DNA from: Thioclava sp. JE_KL1
Lineage (GTDB): Bacteria > Pseudomonadota > Alphaproteobacteria > Rhodobacterales > Rhodobacteraceae
Assembly: GCF_009296265.1 (NCBI RefSeq)
Contig: NZ_WBJS01000003.1
Location: 186,001 to 250,000, forward strand
Direction: 5' to 3'
Length of the DNA: 64,000 nucleotides
Shown here: one piece after another, positions 7,786 to 16,805 of the stretch
Position numbering within the stretch: the first letter of the stretch is position 1
Layout: the number at the start of each line of letters is the position of its first letter
Notes under the pieces: generated by a model
The model's database searches: none
What the model was told of the DNA's origin: nothing
Seen by the model: only the letters and a program-made list of their open reading frames with translations
Program-made: the position numbers and the translations under genes

Positions 7786-9190
7786 CGGTGCTCTCCCCCG
7801 CGAGACCGGCCTTTCCGCCACGCGCTCGCTGACCGCGCGGCTTGTCACCGGGCTGTCGGGGCTGATGATCGTCGGCGGGTTGATCCTCGCGCTTGCCGCC
7901 TTCGCCTATGGGCGCGCGGCGGCCCGCGACGCGTTCGACCGGCTGCTGGTCGGCGCGGCCAATGACATCGCCGCCTCGATCTCGATCCGCGACGGCGCGC
8001 CGGTCGTCGATCTGCCGGTCTCGGCGTTTGAGCTGCTGGCCCTCGCGCCCGATGACCGCATCGCCTATCAGGTGAGCGGCCCGAAAGGCGCGGTGCTGAC
8101 GGGCTATGAAGACCTGCCCCGCCCTGACACGACCGCACAGGACTCCGAGCTGTACGATGCGCGCTTCAAGGGAGAGCCCGCGCGCTACATCCGGGTCACG
8201 CGCCGTTTCGCGGAGCGCCAGTTCTCCGGCACGGTGGAGGTGATCGTGGGGCAAACCCTGCGGGCACGCACCCAGCTTGCGCTCAGCATCACCCGCAACG
8301 CGCTTGGCGGGCTGGCGGTCGGCGGCATCGCCATGCTCGCCTTCGCGATCATCATCGTGCATAGCGCGCTGCGCCCGCTGGAGCGGCTGGCCCATCGCAT
8401 CTCGGAACGCGACCCGCAGGACCTCACCCCGATCCGCGCCGCCGTGCCGCGCGAGGTCGATGTGATGGTGCAGGCGACAAACGGGTTCATGGGGCGGCTG
8501 GACCGGCAGTTCGCCACGATGAAAAGCCTGATCTCGGACACCGCGCATCAGCTGCGCACGCCCGTTGCGGCCCTGCGCGCGCAATCCGATCTCGCCGCCG
8601 AGGAAGACGATCCCGCCCGGCGCGACCAGATCGTCGCGAAGATGCATTCCGGCACCGTGCGGCTGAGCCGTCTGCTGGATCAGATGCTGTCGCGGGCGCT
8701 TGTGATCCACCGCGCCGACAGTGCGCGGCGCGAGCGGGTCGATCTGCGCAATATCGCTTTGGATATCTTCGAGGAAGGCGATCACGCCACCCTCGCGCCG
8801 GGTAGCGAAATTCGGCTGGAGATCGCCGAGGCGGAGGTGCCCGTACTGGCCGACGAACTCTCGCTGTCCGAGGCCGCGAAGAACCTGCTGGGCAATGCGC
8901 TGTCGCATGGCGAAGCCCCGGTCACCATCGGTGCGGAGCTGCGCGTCGGGCGCGCCCGGCTCTGGGTGCGCGACGCAGGCCCCGGCCCCACGCCCGAGCT
9001 GCGCGCGCGTCTGGGCGAGCGTTTCGCGCCGGGACACTCGGACACGCGTCGACGCGGGGCGTCGAGCGGGCTGGGCCTCGCCATCGCGCAATCGGTGGCG
9101 GAAACCTATGGCGGCACGCTGGAAATGGATAGCGATGCGGCAGGCTTCACCATCGCGATCACCCTGCCTCAGGCGGAGGAAACCACATGA
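7772..9190 (+). CDS. tctE: Sensor histidine kinase TctE
   Basis: A 472-residue membrane kinase. A membrane segment (about 27-47) is followed by a periplasmic domain of the two-component sensor N-terminal type, a second membrane segment (about 178-200), a short HAMP-like linker, the phospho-accepting helix with His259 (DTAHQLRTPVAAL), the N box NLLGNALSHG and G2 box SSGLGLAIAQ. It overlaps tctD by 14 bases; an internal ATG two codons on (7778) is an equally good start. It should sense the TctC ligand or its bound receptor and phosphorylate TctD. Confidence 0.9.
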   Translation: MAMSDGALPRETGLSATRSLTARLVTGLSGLMIVGGLILALAAFAYGRAAARDAFDRLLVGAANDIAASISIRDGAPVVDLPVSAFELLALAPDDRIAYQVSGPKGAVLTGYEDLPRPDTTAQDSELYDARFKGEPARYIRVTRRFAERQFSGTVEVIVGQTLRARTQLALSITRNALGGLAVGGIAMLAFAIIIVHSALRPLERLAHRISERDPQDLTPIRAAVPREVDVMVQATNGFMGRLDRQFATMKSLISDTAHQLRTPVAALRAQSDLAAEEDDPARRDQIVAKMHSGTVRLSRLLDQMLSRALVIHRADSARRERVDLRNIALDIFEEGDHATLAPGSEIRLEIAEAEVPVLADELSLSEAAKNLLGNALSHGEAPVTIGAELRVGRARLWVRDAGPGPTPELRARLGERFAPGHSDTRRRGASSGLGLAIAQSVAETYGGTLEMDSDAAGFTIAITLPQAEETT

Positions 9191-10239
9191 TCCGCGCGCT
9201 CCTGTCTCTGACGCTCTGGCTGGGCCTAAGCTCCGCCCTCGCAGCCGCCGAGCCCGAAGCCGTCCGCACCTTCGGCCCCGATCAGCCCGCGCGCGAGATC
9301 ACCCTGCGCACCACGACCGATGTCAACATCCTCGCCCCCGCGATCGAGGCGTTTCTCGACACCCAGCCCGGCCTCGCGATCCGGTTCGAGCAATGGGGCT
9401 CGAACGACCTCTACGATATTTCCGAGGCCGATTGCGCCTCAGGCAAACCCGGCGCTGATCTGGTCATCAGTTCGGGCGTGCAGCATGTGGTGAAGCTGGT
9501 GAACGACAATTGCGCCGCCACATGGGTCTCGCCCGAGACGACGGCGCTGCCGAAAGACCTGCGCTGGCGCGATCAGGTCTGGGGCATCTCGCGCGAGCCT
9601 GCGGTGATGATCTACAACCGCGCGCTGGTCCCGCCCGAGGACGTACCGCGCACGCGCTTCGATCTGGTCGACCTGCTGCGGCCCGCGCAATCGCCCTACA
9701 CTGGCAAGGTCGCGACCTATGACATCGCGGATTCCGGGCTGGGGTTCCTCTTCGCTTTCCTCGACAGCCAGGAGGCCAGCACCTTCGGCGCACTGACCGA
9801 GGCCTTCGCGCGCTCCGGCGCGGTCGCCACCTGCTGCTCGGCCGAGATCATCGACGGCGTCGCGGGCGGGCGCTACCTGATCGCCTATAATATCCTCGGC
9901 TCCTACGCGGCGCAGGCGGCGCGCGACAATCCCGATCTGGGCATCATCGCGCCTGCCGATTACACGCTCGTTCTGTCGCGTGCAGCCTATCTGCCGGGGC
10001 GCGAGCCCAATCCGACCGCCGCGAAGCTGCTGGATTTCCTGCTCTCGCCGGCGGGTCAGAGGGCGCTTGCGGAGACCAAGCTGATCGACCCGATCACGCG
10101 CGACGGTGGCGGCAGCGACAGCGACGAGACGCTGGCCCTGCAACGCCTCATCGCGCTTGGCCCGGCGCTACTGGTTGCGACTGATACGATGAAAACCGCG
10201 CGCTTCCTCGAACGCTGGAGGGATATTTTCGCGCAATAG
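9187..10239 (+). CDS. Periplasmic solute-binding protein coupled to tctDE
   Basis: A 350-residue extracellular solute-binding protein of the iron/AfuA-like type 2 fold. Residues 1-21 are a signal peptide ending Ala-Ala-Ala. The core has TTTDVNILAPAIEAF, then QWGSNDLYD and DLVISSGVQHVVKLVND, all typical of these receptors. Its ATG overlaps the tctE stop (ATGA), so it is made with the kinase. No ABC permease or ATPase is nearby, which suggests it works as a sensor accessory rather than for uptake. The ligand is unknown; an organic acid complexed with metal is one possibility. Confidence 0.78.
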   Translation: MIRALLSLTLWLGLSSALAAAEPEAVRTFGPDQPAREITLRTTTDVNILAPAIEAFLDTQPGLAIRFEQWGSNDLYDISEADCASGKPGADLVISSGVQHVVKLVNDNCAATWVSPETTALPKDLRWRDQVWGISREPAVMIYNRALVPPEDVPRTRFDLVDLLRPAQSPYTGKVATYDIADSGLGFLFAFLDSQEASTFGALTEAFARSGAVATCCSAEIIDGVAGGRYLIAYNILGSYAAQAARDNPDLGIIAPADYTLVLSRAAYLPGREPNPTAAKLLDFLLSPAGQRALAETKLIDPITRDGGGSDSDETLALQRLIALGPALLVATDTMKTARFLERWRDIFAQ

Positions 10240-10247
10240 CGCACTTC

Positions 10248-10721
10248 TCAGCTCGCCAGCGCGCCGAACTTGCCGCCGCAGAACAGAAGCGGCCGGGCCT
10301 CCAAATCGCGCTCGATTTCGACCACCTTGCCAATGAAGAGCGTGTGGTCGCCCGCCTCCACCTCCTGCGCGACCTCGGTCACGAAGACGCAGGCAGCCCC
10401 CGGCACGACGGGCATTCCCGCGCGCTCGATGAAGGGGTCGTTATGCGCCGGATCGTGGCGGCCCGCGAAATGCATCGCCAGCCCTTCCATCTCGTGATTG
10501 AGCACCGAGACCGCGTAGCGCCCGGAAGCCCGCACCTTCTCGCGCAGCTTGCAATTGTGATCGAGCGAGATGGTGATCAGCGGCGGGTCGAGCGAAACCG
10601 ACATGAAGGCATTCGCCGTCATCCCGTGATCGCCATCCTCGGTGCGCGTCGAAATCACCGTCACGCCGGTTGCGAAACTGCCGCAAGCGTCGCGCAAATC
10701 GCGCGGATCAATTCCGGACAT
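10248..10721 (-). CDS. Flavin reductase, small component of the phenol-type monooxygenase
   Basis: A 157-residue flavin reductase-like (HpaC/PheA2) protein: ACGSFATGVTVIST near the N-terminus, then GMTANAFMSVSLDPP and the FAGRHDP segment. It should reduce FAD with NADH and hand FADH2 to the oxygenase encoded at 11398-12963. The ATG at 10721 has a GGGGAGGAA site; a TTG five codons earlier is inside that site and is rejected. It overlaps the upstream FAD synthetase gene by 14 bases and its stop is 8 bases from the convergent solute-binding protein gene. Confidence 0.88.
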   Translation of the reverse strand: MSGIDPRDLRDACGSFATGVTVISTRTEDGDHGMTANAFMSVSLDPPLITISLDHNCKLREKVRASGRYAVSVLNHEMEGLAMHFAGRHDPAHNDPFIERAGMPVVPGAACVFVTEVAQEVEAGDHTLFIGKVVEIERDLEARPLLFCGGKFGALAS

Positions 10722-11337
10722 CGAATTCCTCCCCAAATCTCATATCCTGTGTCAGAAGCGCGCCCGACATCAGCGCAGCGGCATCGGTCGAGCCCTGAAG
10801 GGCCACGGCTTCGCGCGACCGGCCTTCGGCGCGCAGGCCCCGGATGCGCGTGGACGAGATCACCTCGCCCCCCTCGCACAGCACCGCAGGCGCCAGCGTC
10901 ACGTCGAAACGCTCGGCCAATGTGGTCACGCAGCCCGCCTGTTTCGCGCCGAAGCGGAAATCCGCGCCGACATGGATGCGGGCCGGGTTGATCCGTGCCA
11001 GATCGTCCAGAAACGCCTGCGGGCTGCGCGCGGCGTAGCTTTTGCAAAACGACGCCAGCACGATGTAATCCGGCCCGAGCCGCGCGATCCGCGCGAGTTT
11101 CTCCGACACCGGCGACAGTTGCTTGGCGCGCCCGAAGAACACTTTCGGCGGCGGATCGAAGGTCCAGACGACCGACGGAACGCCCGCCGCCCGCGCCTCG
11201 GCCACGGCGCGCGAGATCAGCGCCTGATGGCCACGATGGACGCCGTCGAAAGCGCCGATGGTCAGGACGCTCGCGGGCAAAGCGATCTGATCGTCGCGCA
11301 GCACCTGCGTCTTCATCCCTGTGAAATCCAAACTCAT
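10708..11337 (-). CDS. Stand-alone FAD synthetase (RibF N-terminal-type adenylyltransferase)
   Basis: A 209-residue protein matching only the FMN adenylyltransferase half of bifunctional RibF. GAFDGVHRGHQALI (about residues 28-41) is the nucleotidyltransferase GxFDGxHxGH signature, followed by TFDPPP and the late STRIRGLRAEG motif. The riboflavin kinase domain is absent, so it should convert FMN plus ATP to FAD. A perfect AAGGAGGAG site precedes the ATG. Placed between the oxygenase and the reductase genes and overlapping the latter, it probably supplies FAD for them. A second adenylyltransferase paralog in a catabolic operon is unusual. Confidence 0.85.
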   Translation of the reverse strand: MSLDFTGMKTQVLRDDQIALPASVLTIGAFDGVHRGHQALISRAVAEARAAGVPSVVWTFDPPPKVFFGRAKQLSPVSEKLARIARLGPDYIVLASFCKSYAARSPQAFLDDLARINPARIHVGADFRFGAKQAGCVTTLAERFDVTLAPAVLCEGGEVISSTRIRGLRAEGRSREAVALQGSTDAAALMSGALLTQDMRFGEEFDVRN

Positions 11338-11397
11338 GGGGCTCCTCCTTCCCCGGGGTCGTGGGCCGCGCGAGGATCCCGCGCAGCCCCTTTAGTC

Positions 11398-12963
11398 TCA
11401 GGCCTGGAAGCCGCCCTTGAGGCGGTTCACGTCCCAAGGGTTCACGAGATCCTTCGACACCCAGCCGTCGAGGTCGTATTCGCTCATGAAATTGTCGACG
11501 AGGCCGCGCATCATATCCAGCTCGCCCGTGGCCTGAGCGGTGAACATCGTCTCCATGCGGATCGCTTCGTAATTGCCCGCATAATTGCTCTCGTAGAGCT
11601 CGTGACGGCCGCCGAATTCCGAGCCGATCGCGTCCCAGAGAAGCTTCAGGAGCTTCACTCGATCCACCGCGACCATCCCGTTCGAGCCGCGCACGAAGCG
11701 ATCGAGATAGGGGCGCACGTCGTCGGACTGGAAGTCGAGCGTCGAGGACGGCAGGTAGATCAGCCCCGAGGCGACGTGGCGCTCGATCAGCTCCTTGATC
11801 CGGGAATAGGCCATCGGCGCGAAGACGCGATACGCCATCGCCGAGGACGATTTCGGCGCGAGATAGCCATCGGTGCCGACCCAGTCGTCGGGGTTCATAA
11901 CCATCGCGTCCGAGAGGCCCCAGAACAGGTTGCGCCAGCCGATCACTTCGCCCACCGCCGTTTGCGGGCCGCGGAAGCCGCCTGCCCCGGTCGCATCGAG
12001 CGCCTTGGAGAACAGGCCCGCGATGAAGTCGAGCTTCACCGCCAGACGGGTGCAGCCATGCAGCGTGAAGCGCGGCGCGAAGCCGGACGCCGGGAAGAAG
12101 CCGTTCACCTTCTCGATATCGCCATAGAGGAACAGGTTCTCCCACGGCACGAGCACCTTGTCGAAGACGAGGATCGCGTCGTTCTCATCGAGACGCGAGG
12201 ACAGCGGATAGTCGAAGGGCGTGCCCATGACGGCGGCGTTCAACTCGTAGGACGCGCGCGAGATCAGCTTCACGCCGGGGCTGTCCATCGGCGCGGTAAA
12301 GGTCAGCGCGAACTTCTTGTCTTTGATCGGCACGCCGTAATAGCCGATGAAATTGTAATGCGTCAGCGCCGAGCCGGTCGCGACGACTTTCGCGCCGGAC
12401 ACCACGATCCCCGCATCGGTTTCCTTCTCGACCTGCATGAACACGTCGCCGGTCTCCTCAGCCGGCAGGTGACGGTCGATCGGCGGGTTGATGATCGCGT
12501 GGTTCCAGTAGTCGAGACGCTCCTGCGACTTGGCATACCAGTTCTTCGCGTTCTGCTCGTATTCTCCGTAATAGCCGGAATTCGCGCCCAGCGTGCCAAG
12601 GAAGGCCGCCTTGTAATCCGGCGCGCGACCCATCCAGCCGTTTGCCACACGCTGCGTCTCGGCGATGGCGTCGCGGCCCGCGATCAGGTCTTCTTTCGTC
12701 TTCGCGCCCTTGAAGAACGGGTGCGTCCAGCCGCCCGAGCCGGTATCGGTGGGACGCCCGATCGTGTCCTTCTCGGCATGCAGCTTGTCATACCAACGCG
12801 CCACCATGCGCGACGAGTTGCGAAACGCCGGGTGCTTGGTCACATCCTTGACGCGCTCGCCATGGACATAGACCTCACGGGCGTCCTGCAGGCTGCTGAG
12901 ATATTCGTCACCGGTATAGGGGGTCGTGACGCCGCTTTGGGCGTCTTTCACTTGGTCTTTCAT
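11398..12963 (-). CDS. Two-component flavin monooxygenase, oxygenase component (HpaB/PheA family)
   Basis: A 521-residue FADH2-dependent aromatic hydroxylase of the 4-hydroxyphenylacetate 3-hydroxylase family. The N-terminal [19 protein letters not shown] segment, the central [13 protein letters not shown] loop and the ending [16 protein letters not shown] follow the family, whose members include HpaB, chlorophenol monooxygenases and the Geobacillus-type phenol hydroxylase PheA. The ATG at 12963 follows GGAGGAACC; a longer reading to 13107 would run through the operator region. With catechol pathways on both sides, ortho-hydroxylation of phenol or a substituted phenol to a catechol is the likeliest role; the exact substrate is inference. 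Confidence 0.85.
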   Translation of the reverse strand: MKDQVKDAQSGVTTPYTGDEYLSSLQDAREVYVHGERVKDVTKHPAFRNSSRMVARWYDKLHAEKDTIGRPTDTGSGGWTHPFFKGAKTKEDLIAGRDAIAETQRVANGWMGRAPDYKAAFLGTLGANSGYYGEYEQNAKNWYAKSQERLDYWNHAIINPPIDRHLPAEETGDVFMQVEKETDAGIVVSGAKVVATGSALTHYNFIGYYGVPIKDKKFALTFTAPMDSPGVKLISRASYELNAAVMGTPFDYPLSSRLDENDAILVFDKVLVPWENLFLYGDIEKVNGFFPASGFAPRFTLHGCTRLAVKLDFIAGLFSKALDATGAGGFRGPQTAVGEVIGWRNLFWGLSDAMVMNPDDWVGTDGYLAPKSSSAMAYRVFAPMAYSRIKELIERHVASGLIYLPSSTLDFQSDDVRPYLDRFVRGSNGMVAVDRVKLLKLLWDAIGSEFGGRHELYESNYAGNYEAIRMETMFTAQATGELDMMRGLVDNFMSEYDLDGWVSKDLVNPWDVNRLKGGFQA

Positions 12964-13037
12964 GGTTCCTCCTCCATCAGGTCGGATGAACGAAAGACAT
13001 GTCCGACCTGTCCCCTTCACGGTGCCGGAGCCGGGCT

Positions 13038-13053
13038 GATACCGAAAGGTATC
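13038..13053. promoter_or_regulatory. 16-bp palindrome GATACC-N4-GGTATC
   Basis: GATACCGAAAGGTATC is a perfect dyad between the oxygenase operon and the divergent iclR-type gene. The same GGTATC/GATACC half-sites recur before catA, the meta operon, the tautomerase gene and pcaD, so a shared regulator is likely. Confidence 0.6.
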
Positions 13054-13071
13054 GACAAATACCGCGACTTT

Positions 13072-13088
13072 TTCCGGCAATATCGGAA
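13072..13088. promoter_or_regulatory. Second dyad TTCCG-N7-CGGAA before the IclR gene
   Basis: TTCCGGCAATATCGGAA ends 34 bases before the IclR start at 13123. A 17-bp dyad of this spacing suits an IclR-family dimer, possibly autoregulatory. Confidence 0.45.
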
Positions 13089-13122
13089 TTCTGAGACCCG
13101 AAATCACCGCGGGAGGGTCCAG

Positions 13123-13869
13123 ATGAAGACATTACGCAAGGTCGGGGAGCTTTTGCGCCAGTTCACCGCCGCTCAGCCGGAGCATTCGGTCACGGACCTG
13201 TCGCGCGCGATCGGCAATTCCGTGAGCGGCACGCATGACCTCGTGAACGGTCTGGCGCGAATTGGATTGCTGCGAAAGGTCGAGCGCGGGCGCTATCGGC
13301 TGGGTCCGCTGGTCGCGACGCTGAACCGCGCGCTGGAGGATAGTTCCGCTCTGACCGAGGCCGCGCGGCCCGTTTTGGCGGCGCTCTGGCGCGACTATGG
13401 CGAGACGCTGCACCTGACCTTGCACGATCACGGGCGGCTTCTGGTGCTCGACGCGCTGGAAGGCACGCAGGCGCTGCGGGTCTCGCGCGAGGCGCTGGGG
13501 TCGTGGATCGCGCTGCATGACAGCCCGCCGGGGATGCTGCATCTCGCGCAGTTCTCCCCGGCACAGCTTGATGAATATCTCGACCGGCACACGCGGCCCG
13601 GCTCGCGGCTGGAGGATCGCGCACGCTTGCGCGCGGAGCTGGACGCGCTCGCACGCGACGGGTTCAACGCGGGCGCGCCGAAGGACGAAGCGGATGTGAT
13701 CTGCGTCTCGGCGCTGATCCGCGACCACATCGCCCAGCCCGTCGCGGTGCTGGTCATCTCGGTCCCCCGCTCGCGCCACGAGGTCCAGCCGCGCGCCTTT
13801 CGCAATATCGCCCTGGGCGCCGCACGGACGATTTCCGAACGCCTAGGGTATGAACTTCGCCCAAACTGA
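13123..13869 (+). CDS. IclR-family transcriptional regulator of phenol/catechol genes
   Basis: A 248-residue regulator. The N-terminal winged helix (about 1-62) has [20 protein letters not shown] as its HTH and RYRLGP as its wing; the rest is the IclR effector domain with [14 protein letters not shown] and the late [11 protein letters not shown] strand. I start at the ATG at 13123 with GGGAGGG upstream; the frame is open for 2.5 kb before it, but that stretch is antisense to the oxygenase operon. It lies between that divergent operon and catA, which follows 129 bp downstream on the same strand, and probably controls both. Confidence 0.86.
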   Translation: MKTLRKVGELLRQFTAAQPEHSVTDLSRAIGNSVSGTHDLVNGLARIGLLRKVERGRYRLGPLVATLNRALEDSSALTEAARPVLAALWRDYGETLHLTLHDHGRLLVLDALEGTQALRVSREALGSWIALHDSPPGMLHLAQFSPAQLDEYLDRHTRPGSRLEDRARLRAELDALARDGFNAGAPKDEADVICVSALIRDHIAQPVAVLVISVPRSRHEVQPRAFRNIALGAARTISERLGYELRPN

Positions 13870-13877
13870 ACCTTTGA

Positions 13878-13893
13878 GGTATTACAGGATACC
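13878..13893. promoter_or_regulatory. GGTAT-N6-ATACC dyad upstream of catA
   Basis: GGTATTACAGGATACC lies just after the IclR stop and 106 bp before catA. It is the mirror orientation of the 13038 palindrome and part of the recurring GTATC/GATAC set. Confidence 0.5.
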
Positions 13894-13998
13894 GCGCACC
13901 CGTCTGGCCCAAGCCGCGTGCGCCATGCAAATCTCTCCTTATCGAATTGAAGGTGCTGCCCGGAGGAGGGCCGCCCACCGCATCCGAGGAGGAGACTT

Positions 13999-14868
13999 AT
14001 GCGCAACGTAACCGTGGATAATGTGACCGATGTGGTCATCGACTCGCTGGGCCAGCACGCCACGCTCGAGCCGCGCCAGCGCGAGATCATGGAAAGCCTG
14101 ATCAAGCATCTGCACGGGTTCTGCAAAGACGTGAACCTGACCCATGACGAATTTCTCTATGCCTGCGACTATCTCGGCCGCGCCGGTGCGCTGTGCTCGG
14201 ACAAGCGTCAGGAATTCATCCTTCTGGGCGACATTCTCGGCGTCGAAGTTCTCGTCGACATGCTCTCGAACCCGATCTCGGGCGACGAGACCGTCTCGAC
14301 CGTGCTCGGGCCGTTCTTCCGCGAGAACGCCCCGGTGATGCCGAAAGGCGCCTCGACCATTCAGAAGAACTTCGAGGGTCAGGAAACCGTCTATGTCGAG
14401 GGCCATATCCGCGACAACAAGGGCAACCCGATCCCCGGCGCGATCATCGACGTGTGGGAAGACGCGCCGAACGGTCTTTACGAGAACCACGACCCCGATC
14501 AGCCCGAATACAATCTGCGCGGCCGCTTCGAGAGCGACGAGAACGGGCATTACGCCTTCGTCGCGATCCGCCCCGTGCCCTACCCGATCCCCGGCGACGA
14601 GACCGCGGGCGAGCTGATCCGCTACATGGGCCACCACTGCATGCGCCCGGGCCATATCCACATGATGGTCACGCGCGAGGGCTACCGCCCGCTGATCTCG
14701 CAGATCTACGACGCCGATAGCGACTATCTCGACAGCGACTCGGTCTTCGCCGTGAAAGAGGACCTGATCGGCAAGTTCGAGAAGGCGCCCGAAGGTTCGG
14801 ACACCGATCTGGTTCTGCGCTTCGACTTCACGCTGGGCAATCAGGCTCAGGCGATGGCCGCGGAATGA
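13999..14868 (+). CDS. catA: Intradiol ring-cleavage dioxygenase (catechol/hydroxyquinol 1,2-dioxygenase)
   Basis: A 289-residue non-heme Fe(III) enzyme that opens the ring between the two hydroxyls of catechol to cis,cis-muconate. The iron ligands are visible: Tyr161 (PNGLYEN), Tyr195 (PVPYPIP), His219 and His221 (RPGHIHMM). An N-terminal helical dimer domain covers about 1-100. Parts of the sequence, notably PVPYPIP, look closer to hydroxyquinol 1,2-dioxygenases, but the next gene is a muconate cycloisomerase, which argues for catechol or a substituted catechol. GAGGAGGAG precedes the ATG. Confidence 0.85.
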   Translation: MRNVTVDNVTDVVIDSLGQHATLEPRQREIMESLIKHLHGFCKDVNLTHDEFLYACDYLGRAGALCSDKRQEFILLGDILGVEVLVDMLSNPISGDETVSTVLGPFFRENAPVMPKGASTIQKNFEGQETVYVEGHIRDNKGNPIPGAIIDVWEDAPNGLYENHDPDQPEYNLRGRFESDENGHYAFVAIRPVPYPIPGDETAGELIRYMGHHCMRPGHIHMMVTREGYRPLISQIYDADSDYLDSDSVFAVKEDLIGKFEKAPEGSDTDLVLRFDFTLGNQAQAMAAE

Positions 14869-14890
14869 TCCGAGTGGCGTAAAGAGTTCC

Positions 14891-14914
14891 CGGCGCCGCA
14901 AGCGCGGCGCCGGA
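14891..14914. other. Perfect 10-bp hairpin between catA and catB
   Basis: CCGGCGCCGC, loop AAGC, GCGGCGCCGG. There is no T-tract after it, so it is more likely an mRNA-stabilising or partial-attenuation structure than a full terminator. Confidence 0.65.
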
Positions 14915-14956
14915 TTTACCTTGAAGACCAATGACATATTTCGAAGGACAGAGCCG

Positions 14957-16138
14957 ATGACTACGCCCGGCGTTGCGAAACTCGCAGATCATTTTCAGGG
15001 CGCGGACGCCCATGCGGGTCGCCAGATCGCGAAGATCGAGACGATGATCGTCGATTGCCCGACGACCCGGCGTCACAAGCTGTCCAACACGGAAATCAAC
15101 TTCCAGTCCTATGTGATCGTGCGCGCCGAGCTGGCCGACGGATCGGTCGGCTGGGGCGAGGCGTCGACGCTGGGCGGGCCCCGCTGGGCCGAGGAGAGCG
15201 TCGAGGCGATGAAGGCCAATATCGACACCTATCTCGCGCCTGCGCTGGCGGGCGCGAATGCGCTCGAGTTCGAGCTGAATGCCGCCAAGATGGCCAAGGC
15301 CGCAAGCCGCAACAACGCCGCGCGCGCCGCGGTGGATGCCGCGCTTTACGACGCCGCCGGGCACTCGCTCGATCTGCCGGTCGCGGTCCTGATGGGGGGC
15401 GCGGTACGCGACAAGATCGAGGTGATCTGGGCGCTGGCCTCGGGCGATGCCGACCAGGAGATCGAGGAAGCCAACCACAAATTCGACGCGCGCGAGCATC
15501 GCCGCTTCAAGATCAAGCTGGGCTTCAACACGCCCGATCAGGACATGATCCGCCTGCGCAAGATCGTCTCGGCGCTGGAGGGCAAAGCCACCGAGATCAT
15601 CGTCGACGTCAATCAGGGCTGGACCGAGGCAGTCGCGATCCGCTACCTGCCGCAACTGGCCGAGATGGGCGTGTCGCTGATCGAACAGCCGCTGCGTCCC
15701 GGTCTGATTGCGGCCACCGCGCGCGTCGCCGCCCGCGCCGCGATCCCGATCATGGTCGACGAGGCCGCTTTCACCGGCCCCGATATTATCGCCAACGGCA
15801 TCGCTGCGGCAGGCTCGGTCTATTCGCTGAAACTGGTGAAATCGGGCGGTCTGAACGAGATCAAGCGCGCCGCCGGCATCGCGCAGGCTTGCGGGATGGA
15901 GCTGTATGGCGGCTGCCTGATCGAGAGCGGCATCGGCGCTGCGGCGCATCTGGCGGTGTTCTCGACCCTGCCCCGGCTCGAATGGGGCTGCGAGCATTTC
16001 GGCCCGAAGATCCTGAAAACGGACCTCACCGGCGGCGAAATCCGCTTTGCCGATTTCCACGTCCATTGCCCGACCGGCCCCGGCCTCGGGATCACGGTGA
16101 ACGAGGACGTGCTGGCCTCCGCCGCGCGGAAGGGCTGA
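14957..16138 (+). CDS. catB: Muconate cycloisomerase
   Basis: A 393-residue member of the mandelate racemase/muconate-lactonizing branch of the enolase superfamily, turning cis,cis-muconate into muconolactone. The KxK base motif is in RFKIKLGF (about residue 182), followed by the metal ligands in IIVDVNQGW, IEQPL and MVDEA, and by LKLVKSGGL. Length is typical. I prefer the ATG at 14957 (AAGGACAG upstream) to a TTG 12 codons earlier. It follows catA and is followed by a glutathione transferase-like gene four bases on. A muconolactone isomerase gene (catC), normally next to it, is missing here. Confidence 0.88.
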   Translation: MTTPGVAKLADHFQGADAHAGRQIAKIETMIVDCPTTRRHKLSNTEINFQSYVIVRAELADGSVGWGEASTLGGPRWAEESVEAMKANIDTYLAPALAGANALEFELNAAKMAKAASRNNAARAAVDAALYDAAGHSLDLPVAVLMGGAVRDKIEVIWALASGDADQEIEEANHKFDAREHRRFKIKLGFNTPDQDMIRLRKIVSALEGKATEIIVDVNQGWTEAVAIRYLPQLAEMGVSLIEQPLRPGLIAATARVAARAAIPIMVDEAAFTGPDIIANGIAAAGSVYSLKLVKSGGLNEIKRAAGIAQACGMELYGGCLIESGIGAAAHLAVFSTLPRLEWGCEHFGPKILKTDLTGGEIRFADFHVHCPTGPGLGITVNEDVLASAARKG

Positions 16139-16142
16139 GCCG

Positions 16143-16778
16143 ATGCCGATCCTGCACTGGTCCCCGCGCTCGCCCTACGTCCGCAAAGCGATGGTCGCGC
16201 TGCATGAGAAAGGTCTGGCCGGTTCGGTCGAGACCGTGCGCACCCATGCCGATCCGATGATCCCGCATGAGGGGCTGATGGCGATCAACCCGTTGTCGAA
16301 AATCCCGACGCTGGAGCTGGAGGACGGCCGCTTGCTGTTCGACAGCCATGTGGTCTGCGAATGGGCCGATCTGGAAAGCGCGGACGGCCCGCAGCTTTTC
16401 CCCGCCGACCCCGCCGCGCGGCTCGAGGCCGAGCGCGACGAGGCGCTGGGAACGGGGCTTCTGGATGTCGCGCTGCCGTGGCTTGTCGAGCTGAAGATGC
16501 GGCCCGAGGAACAGCGGTCCGAGCAGATGCTCGCCGTCTACCGCACCAAGATGAACCGGGTTGCGGATTGGCTGGAAGGTCATGCCGCGCGCCTGACCGA
16601 GCGGCCCTTCGATATCGGTCATCTGAGCATCGGGGTCGCGCTGTGCTACCTCGATTTCCGCTTCGACGGTGAGGGCTGGCGCGAGGGCCGTCCGGCACTG
16701 GCGGAATGGCACGCACGCTTTGCCGAACGCCCCTCCGTGCAGGCCACGACCTTCCGCGACGACCCGCGCCCGACTTAA
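16143..16778 (+). CDS. Glutathione S-transferase-like protein
   Basis: A 211-residue protein with the thioredoxin-like GST N-terminal fold (LHWSPRSPYVRKAMVALHEK; INPLSKIPTLELEDGRLLFDS with the glutathione-binding Pro and Ser) and a helical C-terminal domain from about 85. It sits four bases after catB, so it is co-transcribed with the ortho pathway. A role in dehalogenation, in protecting against quinones, or in an isomerisation step is possible; nothing in the sequence decides. Its end is 27 bases from the convergent LysR gene. Confidence 0.8.
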   Translation: MPILHWSPRSPYVRKAMVALHEKGLAGSVETVRTHADPMIPHEGLMAINPLSKIPTLELEDGRLLFDSHVVCEWADLESADGPQLFPADPAARLEAERDEALGTGLLDVALPWLVELKMRPEEQRSEQMLAVYRTKMNRVADWLEGHAARLTERPFDIGHLSIGVALCYLDFRFDGEGWREGRPALAEWHARFAERPSVQATTFRDDPRPT

Positions 16779-16805
16779 CGTATCACTTGAGCTTCGCGCC
16801 GCAAC

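Noticed and set aside
10642-13122. Long plus-strand open frame (over 800 codons) running into the IclR gene
   Set aside because: It is antisense to the flavin reductase, FAD synthetase and oxygenase genes, all of which have motifs and ribosome sites. Its protein shows no fold; only the part from 13123 is real.
16143-16778. Missing muconolactone isomerase (catC) hidden in the gene after catB
   Set aside because: The frame is 211 residues with glutathione transferase motifs; CatC is a ~95-residue protein. No other small frame nearby fits.
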